6,193 nt of DNA from Betaproteobacteria bacterium. GTDB taxonomy: Bacteria; Pseudomonadota; Gammaproteobacteria; Burkholderiales; SG8-39. The notes beneath the pieces are model-generated. The model saw nothing but the letters and a program-made list of their open reading frames with translations. It had not been told where the DNA came from and did no database searches. The position numbers and the translations under genes are program-made. Positions 1 to 5,110 of this stretch are shown piece by piece. Where the stretch lies: contig QYQC01000174.1 in the NCBI GenBank assembly GCA_007280315.1, forward strand, positions 1 through 6,193. Reading direction: 5' to 3'. Numbering within the stretch: the stretch's first letter is position 1; the number at the start of each line of letters is the position of its first letter.

Positions 1-35
1 ATTGCCTACCTGCGTGGCGGCTTCTCCCACGAGCG

Positions 36-124
36 CCCCCTCACCGCAGCCCTATCCCCCGGGACTGGGGGATGGGGAGAAAACCCCCTCTCCCGACTGG
101 GCGGGAGAGGGTTGGAGTGAGGGT
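36..124. repeat. REP-like intergenic hairpin repeat
   Basis: This stretch contains two perfect hairpins. One pairs ATCCCCC (54-60) with GGGGGAT (67-73). The other pairs CCCTCTCCCG (86-95) with CGGGAGAGGG (102-111) around a 6-nt loop. An outer pair, CCCTCAC (38-44) with GTGAGGG (117-123), could close the whole unit. C-rich/G-rich elements of this kind are widespread between genes in proteobacteria. There is no T-tract after either stem, so a classical intrinsic terminator is not supported, although the structure could protect or end the minus-strand transcript arriving from the 150-1915 genes. Frame +1 is open from 1 to 120, but that reading is mostly repeat sequence and is not called as a gene. 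Confidence 0.75.
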
Positions 125-149
125 GGGCTGTAACAAAGTTGTGTAATTC

Positions 150-404
150 TCAATAGTAGCCCAGCTTGGAGCTGGTCACGCCTTTGGCGATATAGCGTCC
201 GGTCTGGCCGGCCACCGTCTGCTGGAAGTAGGGACGGAATCGGTAATTCTTGCCGACGAACGAATCCCGCACCTGCCAGTTGCTCGCAGCCAGGGCGGTC
301 CCGTTCGAATCCATCACCCAGGCAACATCCACCTTGGTATTCCGGGCTATTTCCTCCAGCATTTCGTTGATCGCGCGCAGCAGGCGGTTGGGCTGATAAT
401 TCAC
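150..404 (-). pseudogene. Remnant of a DctB-like sensor kinase (periplasmic Cache domain fragment)
   Basis: The 84-codon frame starts at GTG (402-404), only 8 bp after the stop of the HD-GYP gene. It reads like the membrane-distal sensing domain of DctB-family C4-dicarboxylate histidine kinases: an N-terminal helix (about residues 5-24), then the strand VAWVMDSNGTALAASNW (about 27-43), then DSFVGKNYRFRPYFQQ and GRYIAKGVTSSKLGYY. In intact kinases these segments are followed by the rest of the sensor, a second membrane span and the kinase core. Here a TGA stop follows LGYY, and the sequence beyond it (towards position 1) is repeat DNA with no match to the family. No signal peptide, membrane helix or kinase motif is present, and there is no convincing ribosome binding site. 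I read it as a truncated remnant, perhaps cut at the repeat boundary. A small expressed sensory protein is possible but less likely. Confidence 0.65.
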
Positions 405-412
405 TGAATTGC

Positions 413-1915
413 CTACGCCGGTATGGTGTAGCCCTTTTCCCGGAATAATCTCAAGCAGGCGTCCGCGGCACCCGAATCATACGCGCTGCCGCGGCCGCGC
501 TCGATCTCGGCCAGCGCTTTGTCGATGCCCAGCCCGGCGCGATAGGGACGATGCGAGGACATCGCCTCCATCACATCGGCCACCGCCAGGATGCGCGCCT
601 CGTACAGGATGGCGTCGCCCTTGAGGCCCTGCGGATAGCCGCTGCCGTCGATGCGTTCGTGGTGCTGCAGCGCGACCTCGGCCACAGGCCACGGAAATTC
701 CACGGTCTTCAGGACGTCGTAACCGGACTGCGGGTGTCCCTGGATCAATTGATATTCGATCGGAGTGAGTTTGCCCGGCTTGGACAGAATTTCGGCCGGG
801 ATGGTGATCTTGCCGATGTCGTGCAGATAGCCGGCGATTTGCAGGCCCTCGATGCGGTCGTCGTCCAATCCGAGCTCCACGCCGATTGCTGCGGCGATCC
901 TGCCCACGCGCCGCTCATGGCCGGCGGTGTAAGGGTCGCGCATTTCGCTCAAGCTTGTCGCCACCTCGACGGTGCTCATGAATGCGGTCTGCAGCTGCTT
1001 GAGATAGAGCTGGATACTTTCTTCGGCGCGCACTTTCTCCGAAATGTCCTGTACCAGCCCGATAATCGCCGGCCGTCCCTTGAGGGTTGCGCGCGCCGCG
1101 TTCGCACCGATCCGGATCACTAGCCCGTCGCGGCGCAGGACGTCGAAATCCATCGCCACGCTCTGCGCTTCGCCGGCAAGCAGCCGGCGCATGTTTTCCG
1201 CAACCTTTCCGCGGTCCGACTCGACGATCCAGCGCAGCGGATCGCCGCCGACCAGCTCATCCGTGGATCCCTGACCGACAATCTCCCCGGCGCGCGGATT
1301 CATATAGACCGTCTTCCCGTCCTGAATAATGTAGATGCCCGCAATCGACTGCTCCACCAGGCCGCGGAACTGTTCTTCCGCCTCGCGCAGCTCCAGTTGC
1401 GCCTTTGCGCGGGCAGCCTCGCGCGCGAAGTTGTCCAGCGCAAAGCCGATATCGGTCGCCATTTCAATCAGCAAGCTGCGCGCAGCTTCGTCAAATGCGC
1501 CGACCTCGCTCGCATACAGGGCGAGAACGCCAACCGGGATTCCGTTCCGTAAGAGAGGCAGGCAGGCTGCGGCGCCCCAACCAGTTTCCGAGCGTTGTTT
1601 ATGCCAGGGCGCGGTGGTCGGATGTTTCCGAAAATCCTGAATCCACACCGGCTGGTTCCCGCGCAAGGCGATGACCGTGGTCGCCGGCCGAATGTTCCTG
1701 ATTTGCGCCGTGAGATCGATGCCGTTGGCATCCGGGAGCGTCACGTCCATCAGGACCACGCTCGGGGAATGACTTAGGCACAATTGCAGCGCGCTCGCCC
1801 CGTCGCTGGCTTCCAGGACGTTCGCATGCGGATAGGCGGACTGCAAATGTTCGACCAGGATCCGGCGCATGTGGTCCTGGTCTTCGACGATCAGCATGAT
1901 GTGCTCCTTGTCCAT
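413..1915 (-). CDS. Partial REC-GAF-PAS-HD-GYP protein, probable cyclic di-GMP phosphodiesterase
   Basis: This 500-residue cytoplasmic protein is predicted to hydrolyse cyclic di-GMP. Residues 6-83 are the first part of a receiver domain, with acidic residues E11 and D12 and likely phosphoacceptor D57 in VVLMD. Residues about 84-165 are the later part of a GAF domain (GNQPVWIQDF, GWGAAACLPL, FDEAARSLLIEMA). A linker helix leads to a PAS domain (about 182-293). Residues about 310-497 are HD-GYP, with H333, H365-D366, H394, H418-H419, GYP 426-428, D447 and RPYR 456-459, so the metal-binding and GYP signatures are intact. The receiver lacks its last helices and the conserved Thr/Ser and Lys, and the GAF lacks its start, so the junction near residues 83-86 is a fusion. 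ATG at 1913-1915 is preceded by AGGAA (1924-1928 on the complement) with an 8-nt gap, supporting this start. PAS and GAF ligands cannot be told from sequence. Confidence 0.92.
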   Translation of the reverse strand: MDKEHIMLIVEDQDHMRRILVEHLQSAYPHANVLEASDGASALQLCLSHSPSVVLMDVTLPDANGIDLTAQIRNIRPATTVIALRGNQPVWIQDFRKHPTTAPWHKQRSETGWGAAACLPLLRNGIPVGVLALYASEVGAFDEAARSLLIEMATDIGFALDNFAREAARAKAQLELREAEEQFRGLVEQSIAGIYIIQDGKTVYMNPRAGEIVGQGSTDELVGGDPLRWIVESDRGKVAENMRRLLAGEAQSVAMDFDVLRRDGLVIRIGANAARATLKGRPAIIGLVQDISEKVRAEESIQLYLKQLQTAFMSTVEVATSLSEMRDPYTAGHERRVGRIAAAIGVELGLDDDRIEGLQIAGYLHDIGKITIPAEILSKPGKLTPIEYQLIQGHPQSGYDVLKTVEFPWPVAEVALQHHERIDGSGYPQGLKGDAILYEARILAVADVMEAMSSHRPYRAGLGIDKALAEIERGRGSAYDSGAADACLRLFREKGYTIPA

Positions 1916-2018
1916 TTGCGCTGTTCCTGTTGCCCCAGACGAACTCTAGCGCCAGGACCGGACGCAATGTGCAGGGAGGACTTGACAGTTGCTGTAGGGA
2001 AATCTCGATTAGCAAACC

Positions 2019-2062
2019 GGGGTCAGGTGTTGCATTGATGCCCCGATTCAAGAACTGACCCC
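2019..2062. repeat. Dispersed repeat copy A with inverted GGGGTCAG ends
   Basis: The core CAGGTGTTGCATTGAT (2024-2039) is one of four related 16-bp cores in the window. The others are at 2784-2799 (minus), 4431-4446 and 5124-5139. This copy lies inside a larger inverted repeat, GGGGTCAG (2019-2026) with CTGACCCC (2055-2062). It sits just upstream of the promoter of the first toxin-antitoxin pair. Similar GGGGTCAGGTCTTGCATT sequences are, from memory, common intergenic repeats in beta- and gammaproteobacteria. Mobility is an inference, since no transposase is present. Confidence 0.7.
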
Positions 2063-2083
2063 AGCGTTCCAGTGCTCTTGTGT

Positions 2084-2121
2084 TTTACATGGTTTCTAAC
2101 ATGGTCTACTATCGAACCATG
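2084..2121 (+). promoter_or_regulatory. Promoter with overlapping palindromic operator for the first toxin-antitoxin pair
   Basis: TTTACA (2084-2089) and TACTAT (2107-2112) are separated by 17 bp, a good sigma-70 layout. The inverted repeat CATGGTT (2088-2094) with AACCATG (2115-2121) surrounds the -10 box, and an extra ACATGGTC occurs at 2099-2106. This fits autorepression by the Phd/YefM antitoxin or toxin-antitoxin complex, as is usual in the family. The predicted transcription start falls at or next to the ATG at 2119, which suggests a leaderless message. Confidence 0.65.
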
Positions 2122-2370
2122 ATTAAGCTGAATATCAACCAGGCCAAGACCCATCTCTCCGCGTATCTCGAGCGGCTGCGCCGCGGCGAGACCATCGTGC
2201 TGTGCAAGCGCAATGTTCCGATTGCCGAGATCCGGCCAATGCGCCAGCCGCGCTTGCGCAAACGCCCGATCGGCCTGGCCGCGGGCGAATTTAGCGTTCC
2301 CGCGAGTTTCTTCGACCCGCTGCCGCAGGATCTGGTCGCGGCATTCGCCGGCGAATCCGGATCTTCGTGA
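2119..2370 (+). CDS. Phd/YefM-family antitoxin of a VapC-type module
   Basis: This 83-residue protein is predicted to bind and neutralise the PIN ribonuclease encoded next to it and to repress the shared promoter. The N-terminus (MIKLNINQAKTHLSAYLERL, then GETIVLCKRNVPIAEIRP) matches the Phd/YefM DNA-binding fold. The C-terminal part, with FFDPLPQDLVAAFAG near residues 64-78, resembles the toxin-binding tail of this subgroup. An upstream GTG at 2080 and ATGs at 2089 and 2101 are in frame, but they would place codons within the promoter and operator, so ATG 2119 (homologous to the usual start) is chosen. No Shine-Dalgarno sequence precedes it, consistent with a leaderless transcript. The stop overlaps the toxin GTG by 4 bp, implying translational coupling. 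Confidence 0.88.
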   Translation: MIKLNINQAKTHLSAYLERLRRGETIVLCKRNVPIAEIRPMRQPRLRKRPIGLAAGEFSVPASFFDPLPQDLVAAFAGESGSS

Positions 2371-2753
2371 ATCTGCTGCTGGATACCTGCACCTTCCTCT
2401 GGATCGCGCAGGATTCGAGCGAACTGTCGCAAACGGCGAGGGAAGTGTTCGCGGATCCGTCCAACGAGGAGTATCTCAGTGTGGTGTCCGCATGGGAGAT
2501 CGCGGTGAAGCACGAGCTCGGACGGCTGCCGCTGCCCGAAGCGCCGGATCGCTACGTGCCGCAACTGCGCGAGCGCCACGGTATCGAAAGTCACGCGCTC
2601 GACGAGGAAGCGGTGATGCAAATCGGGAAGCTTCCCGGCCATCACCGCGACCCGTTCGACCGCATGCCCGTGTGCCAGGCGCTCGCGCACGGTCTCACAC
2701 TGCTCACTCCGGACCCGCTCATCTCGCGCTATCCCGTGCGCACCGCGTGGTAA
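2367..2753 (+). CDS. vapC: VapC-type PIN-domain toxin (type II, predicted RNase)
   Basis: This 128-residue PIN-domain protein is a predicted Mg2+-dependent ribonuclease toxin. The acidic active-site residues expected for the family are visible: D6 in LLLDTCTFLW, E44 in SAWEIAVKHELGRL, D95 and D98 in the RDPFDRM motif, and D116 in LLTPDPLI. The usual RDPFDRMLxxQA signature is present with Pro in place of Leu. Length is typical and the frame is intact. Translation starts at GTG 2367, overlapping the antitoxin stop in GTGA. It belongs to the group of VapC toxins that pair with Phd/YefM rather than AbrB-type antitoxins. Cellular RNA targets (for VapC toxins often tRNA or rRNA) cannot be inferred here. 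Confidence 0.9.
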   Translation: MNLLLDTCTFLWIAQDSSELSQTAREVFADPSNEEYLSVVSAWEIAVKHELGRLPLPEAPDRYVPQLRERHGIESHALDEEAVMQIGKLPGHHRDPFDRMPVCQALAHGLTLLTPDPLISRYPVRTAW

Positions 2754-2780
2754 CCCGGCGTCAGCGGGCGTTAAAGCGAA

Positions 2781-2803
2781 CGGGTCAATGCAAGACCTGA
2801 CCC
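2781..2803 (-). repeat. Dispersed repeat copy B (inverted relative to the other copies)
   Basis: Read on the minus strand, this is GGGTCAGGTCTTGCATTGAC plus CCG. It matches copy A (2020-2042) at 19 of 23 positions and has the same 16-bp core as copy C (4431-4446), with no mismatch. It lies in the 58-bp gap between two toxin genes that face each other tail to tail. Copies A and B therefore bracket the first toxin-antitoxin pair as an inverted pair. Confidence 0.75.
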
Positions 2804-2811
2804 TATTACCG

Positions 2812-3213
2812 CTATTTCCGGGCGTCCAAGCGTTTCAGCGCATGTTTCCAGCGGAGCAGGCGCGTATCGGCCGTCAGCAGTGATGCACGGTGCGAAATCG
2901 CAGTTGCGACAATGAAGCGATCGGCCGGATCTTTGTGCGCCATTGCGAGTTCGGCCGCGAGGACGGCGATGTCGCCATCGATGGGCCATTCGACCAGGCC
3001 GGCGGCGATCAGGTCGCCGCGCCAGGCTAGGGGCGATTGCGGCAACGTTATGCGTCCTCTCGCATGCAGCATTGCGCATTCCCAGAAGCTGATCGCGCTC
3101 ACCGCGATTTGCTGCTCTTTCCATGCCTGGTCAATCGCGCGTCGGGCAGTGCGGCCGAGTGTCGGGTCGTCAGCGTCCATCCACAGCAGCGCGTGGGTAT
3201 CGAGCAAGATCAT
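2812..3213 (-). CDS. vapC: VapC-type PIN-domain toxin (second module)
   Basis: This 133-residue PIN-domain protein is predicted to be a ribonuclease toxin. Visible active-site residues are D5 in MILLDTHALLWM, E45 in ISFWECAMLHARGRI, D95 and D98 in HKDPADRFIVATA, and D116 in LLTADTRLL. The frame could start five codons upstream (3226-3228), but the ATG at 3211-3213 gives the canonical MILLDTHALLW start. It overlaps the antitoxin stop as ATGA, so that start is chosen. The HARGRI and DPADR forms differ from the first toxin (ELGRL, DPFDR). The two modules are therefore distinct relatives, not a recent duplication. Confidence 0.9.
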   Translation of the reverse strand: MILLDTHALLWMDADDPTLGRTARRAIDQAWKEQQIAVSAISFWECAMLHARGRITLPQSPLAWRGDLIAAGLVEWPIDGDIAVLAAELAMAHKDPADRFIVATAISHRASLLTADTRLLRWKHALKRLDARK

Positions 3214-3440
3214 TTGAGCGCTTCCCATACCACGTCCAGCGGCGAAACGATATCGCCGTCGATCCGGATCAAGCCCTTGTGCAGTCCGATGGGTGACTTC
3301 GGCCGCTGGCCCGAAAAAGCGCGCAATTCGGCCACCGCCTTGCCGTTCTTGGTGACGACCATGGTCTTTCCGGTGCGCGCAACTTCATCCATCAATGCCA
3401 GGCATTTGGCTTTGAATTCAGACGCCTTGATTTTCTGCAT
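3210..3440 (-). CDS. Phd/YefM-family antitoxin (second module)
   Basis: This 76-residue antitoxin is predicted to neutralise the PIN toxin encoded just downstream. MQKIKASEFKAKCLALMDEV, then TGKTMVVTKNGKAVAELR, is the characteristic Phd/YefM beginning; the tail from about residue 46 to WEALK should bind the toxin. The frame extends 18 codons further upstream, but those codons would cross the palindromic operator. The ATG at 3438-3440 has GGGAG six bases upstream, so it is the preferred start. Unlike the first antitoxin, this one has a normal ribosome binding site and a leader of about 30 nt. Confidence 0.9.
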   Translation of the reverse strand: MQKIKASEFKAKCLALMDEVARTGKTMVVTKNGKAVAELRAFSGQRPKSPIGLHKGLIRIDGDIVSPLDVVWEALK

Positions 3441-3459
3441 GGAGCGCTCCCGGTTGCAC

Positions 3460-3508
3460 GTGACCATAGACATGGTCACTATAGCACAACGCAAGTCCGC
3501 TGGGTCAA
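3460..3508 (-). promoter_or_regulatory. Palindromic operator and likely promoter of the second toxin-antitoxin pair
   Basis: A perfect palindrome GTGACCAT-AGAC-ATGGTCAC occupies 3460-3479, directly upstream of the antitoxin. On the minus strand, TTGACC (3503-3508) and TATAGT (3478-3483) are spaced 19 bp apart, with the -10 box touching the palindrome. This fits autoregulation by the Phd/YefM complex. The half-site ATGGTC also occurs in the operator of the first pair. The -35 box overlaps the stop of the broken response regulator. Confidence 0.6.
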
Positions 3509-3934
3509 TCGAGCGTAATCAGCCCGTGCCGGAGCGCGAACTTTACCAGTTCGGTGATGGCCTTGATCTGCAGTTTTCGCATCAGGCGGCTGCGGTAGGT
3601 GTCCACCGTCTTCGGTGAGAGGCTCAGCTTGATCGCGATGGCGGCGCTGGTGTGTCCTTCTGCAACCAGTTGCAGAATTTCGCGCTCGCGCCGGCTCAGG
3701 CTGCCGAGTGGATTGGGCACGTGCCGCTGCGACAACTCCTCGGCTACCAGGTCGGCGACGCGTTTGCACAGATAGCGCTGCCCATTGCTCACCGCGCGCA
3801 CCGCGGCGACGATTTCGCTGGCGGCGACTTCCTTCAGCAGATATCCGTGCGCGCCGGACGCCAGCGCGTCGAAGACATATTCGGCGGCGGCGTGCATCGA
3901 CAGCATCACCACCCGGGTCTCGGGCCAGCGCGCT
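3505..3934 (-). pseudogene. 5'-truncated NarL/FixJ-type response regulator remnant
   Basis: The minus-strand frame encodes the last part of a receiver domain (WPETRVVMLSMH, then SGAHGYLLKEVAASEIVAAVRAV, with the conserved beta-5 Lys in YLLK). This is followed by an intact LuxR-type helix-turn-helix (LSRREREILQLVAEGHTSAAI, then LSLSPKTVDTYRSRLMRKL), ending at the TGA at 3505-3507. The receiver strands carrying the acidic pocket and phosphoacceptor Asp are missing. Upstream of about 3930 the frame stays open to 4107, but the residues there do not resemble a receiver; they are the antisense of the DUF4160 gene. The gene therefore lost its 5' half, most simply by insertion or replacement with the DUF4160/DUF2442 pair. 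A short DNA-binding product from an internal start cannot be excluded. Confidence 0.8.
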
Positions 3935-4180
3935 ATGCCAACAATTCGCGGAATTCCGGGTCCGTACCGGCTGTTTTTCGTCAGTTTCAATTTCCACGAA
4001 CCCAAGCATGTGCATGTGGAACGGGAGCTCCGCGTATGCAAGTATTGGATGGAACCTGTAGCATTGGCGAGCAACCACGGCTTTGCGCCGGTAGAACTGA
4101 ATACCATCCGTCGATTGCTCAGCGAGCATCGCGAACAGATATTGGAGGCATGGGATGAACACTGTGGTACCGATCGTTGA
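3935..4180 (+). CDS. DUF4160 domain protein (first gene of a DUF4160/DUF2442 pair)
   Basis: This 81-residue protein matches the DUF4160 family. It has MPTIRGIPGPYRLFF at the N-terminus, the family signature NFHEPKHVHVER (19-30), KYWMEPVALASNHGF (36-50) and a helical end with LNTIRRLLSEHREQILEAW (55-73). The ATG at 3935 gives the usual MPT beginning; the frame is open further upstream but that part is antisense to the response regulator. No strong ribosome binding site or promoter is visible, so transcription may come from within the broken regulator. DUF4160 genes commonly neighbour DUF2442 genes and are suspected toxin-antitoxin-like partners. The molecular function is not established to my knowledge. 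Confidence 0.88.
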   Translation: MPTIRGIPGPYRLFFVSFNFHEPKHVHVERELRVCKYWMEPVALASNHGFAPVELNTIRRLLSEHREQILEAWDEHCGTDR

Positions 4181-4424
4181 ACCCCGTATTGCGGACTTGC
4201 GCGTCACCGATTCCGAGATCACGGCCTACCTCGTCGACGGCCGCACTGTGAGCGTGCCACTTGCCTGGTCTTGGCGGCTGTCGGAGGCCACGCCGGTTCA
4301 GCGCGAACATTGGCAGTTGATCGGTGACGGTGTCTGTGTCCATTGGCCGGACGTCGATGAGGACATCAGTATCGAAGGGATGCTGCACGGAACACCCGCG
4401 CCGAGGCCAATGCCTGTCTCGTGA
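4155..4424 (+). CDS. DUF2442 domain protein
   Basis: This 89-residue protein matches DUF2442. It has PRIADLRVTDSEITAYLVDG, then RTVSVPLAWSWRLSEAT, then REHWQLIGDGVCVHWPDVDE and DISIEGML, which fills residues 10-77 with a small beta-rich domain. ATG 4155 has GGAGG six bases upstream (4144-4148), a strong site inside the end of the preceding gene. The genes overlap by 26 bp, indicating one transcription unit and coupled translation. Some DUF2442 proteins accompany small partners in toxin-antitoxin-like pairs. Which member would be the toxin cannot be decided from this sequence. Confidence 0.88.
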   Translation: MNTVVPIVEPRIADLRVTDSEITAYLVDGRTVSVPLAWSWRLSEATPVQREHWQLIGDGVCVHWPDVDEDISIEGMLHGTPAPRPMPVS

Positions 4425-4425
4425 A

Positions 4426-4480
4426 GAATGCAGGTCTTGCATTGACGCATTTGCCGCAAGGCGAGGCCTGAGCCTGTTAG
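4426..4480 (+). repeat. Dispersed repeat copy C
   Basis: It starts two bases after the DUF2442 stop with GAATGC, includes the core CAGGTCTTGCATTGAC (4431-4446) and continues as TTGACGCATTTGCCGCAA (4442-4459) and GCGAGGCC. The 18-bp TTGACGCATTTGCCGCAA block is identical at 5135-5152 in copy D, and the two copies align without gaps from there to CCT (4473-4475 and 5166-5168). Copies C and D are direct repeats bracketing the DUF433/DUF5615 pair. The position matching the copy D promoter has TTGCCG but a poor -10 (TGTTAG), so promoter activity here is doubtful. Confidence 0.75.
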
Positions 4481-4535
4481 CCAATTTTTCCGCTCACATT
4501 AGACCTATCCGATCATGGCCATAGGCGACCCGAAG

Positions 4536-4856
4536 TCAGATTCCAACATAGGTCACAATGCCCGGCCTGGCAGTCGGGATAGCGGCGAGCAACGCTGGGA
4601 CGAGCACCTGAAGATCAGCCAGGCGATTGGAGCGGGCGCGCAACACAATGACTGCAATTGTGAATGCGGGAAGATTCTGCTGGAAAGAGAGATTTCTATC
4701 GACAGTAACAAAAACGTCGAAGTCCTGTGCAGCCAGCGCAAGCAGTTCGCCGTTCTTGATTGTTGACCAGCCTAGTTGGCGTGCAGTGTTGACCTCGTGA
4801 CCAACGACGCGACGAGCAAGACGCCAGTCTATGCACTCATCGATAAATACTCTCAC
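4536..4856 (-). CDS. DUF5615-family PIN-like toxin
   Basis: This 106-residue protein belongs to the DUF5615 PIN-like group, predicted nucleases that act as the toxin beside DUF433 antitoxins. Features include MRVFIDECIDWRLARRV with acidic D6 and E7, GHEVNTARQLGW (19-30), NGELLALAAQDFDVFVTVDR with D45, D47 and D53, and the characteristic NLSFQQNL (55-62). It starts at GTG (4854-4856), overlapping the antitoxin stop as GTGA. The frame is complete. Nuclease activity and target are inferred from family membership only. Confidence 0.85.
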   Translation of the reverse strand: MRVFIDECIDWRLARRVVGHEVNTARQLGWSTIKNGELLALAAQDFDVFVTVDRNLSFQQNLPAFTIAVIVLRARSNRLADLQVLVPALLAAIPTARPGIVTYVGI

Positions 4857-5065
4857 GAGGCCGAGGCAACAAGGCGGTCTTTGGCCTGCTCGAGGAATTC
4901 GATGACTTGCCCGCGAGTTACTGACGGGAACCCGACCAGAAAATCGTCGATGGATTCTCCGGATTCCAGGTGATCAAGAAGCGTCTGAACCGGTACCCGA
5001 GTTCCTGAGAACACCGCGGCTCCACCCATCACGTCCTGGCTGCAAGAGATAACCTGTCTGTCCAT
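4853..5065 (-). CDS. DUF433-family antitoxin
   Basis: This 70-residue protein matches DUF433: a short N-terminal strand region, then VMGGAAVFSGTRVPVQTLLDHLESG (12-36), SIDDFLVGFPSVTRGQVIEFL (38-58) and a C-terminal helix. The family carries a winged-helix-like DNA-binding fold and typically precedes DUF5615 toxin genes, as here, with a 4-bp overlap. The common GGKPVIKGTRIPV motif is altered to GGAAVFSGTRVPV, but the GTR(I/V)PV core is kept. ATG 5063-5065 is preceded by GGGAG at a rather long distance (12 nt). The promoter is unclear; a weak TTGCAT/TAGTCT pair lies upstream. Confidence 0.85.
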   Translation of the reverse strand: MDRQVISCSQDVMGGAAVFSGTRVPVQTLLDHLESGESIDDFLVGFPSVTRGQVIEFLEQAKDRLVASAS

Positions 5066-5110
5066 ACCGTCAGACTACTCCCAACACAGAGGCTGATGCA
5101 ACCTGCGACG

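Noticed and set aside
1..120. Open plus-strand frame from the window edge to TGA 118-120
   Set aside because: Most of it translates the hairpin repeat, and the few residues before that (IAYLRGGF) show no recognisable family. It might be the tail of an upstream gene, but this cannot be supported.
1..416. ATTGCCTAC at both 1-9 and 408-416
   Set aside because: Nine identical bases that do not extend in either direction within the window; treated as chance.
551..1123. 190-codon plus-strand open frame
   Set aside because: It is antisense to the conserved HD-GYP domain, whose active-site residues fix the true strand; it is a GC-skew shadow.
1982..2010. TTGACA at 1982-1987 on the plus strand as a promoter
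   Set aside because: The best hexamer 17 bp away (TCGATT) is poor, and a better promoter for the downstream pair exists at 2084-2112.
2109..2690. 193-codon minus-strand open frame
   Set aside because: It runs opposite to the Phd antitoxin and PIN toxin, both of which have clear family motifs and coupled overlaps on the plus strand.
3652..4158. 168-codon plus-strand frame
   Set aside because: It is antisense to the helix-turn-helix remnant and out of frame with DUF4160.
3479..4222. 247-codon minus-strand frame covering the response regulator region
   Set aside because: It is a different frame from the LuxR-type homology and is antisense to DUF4160; it has no recognisable domain.
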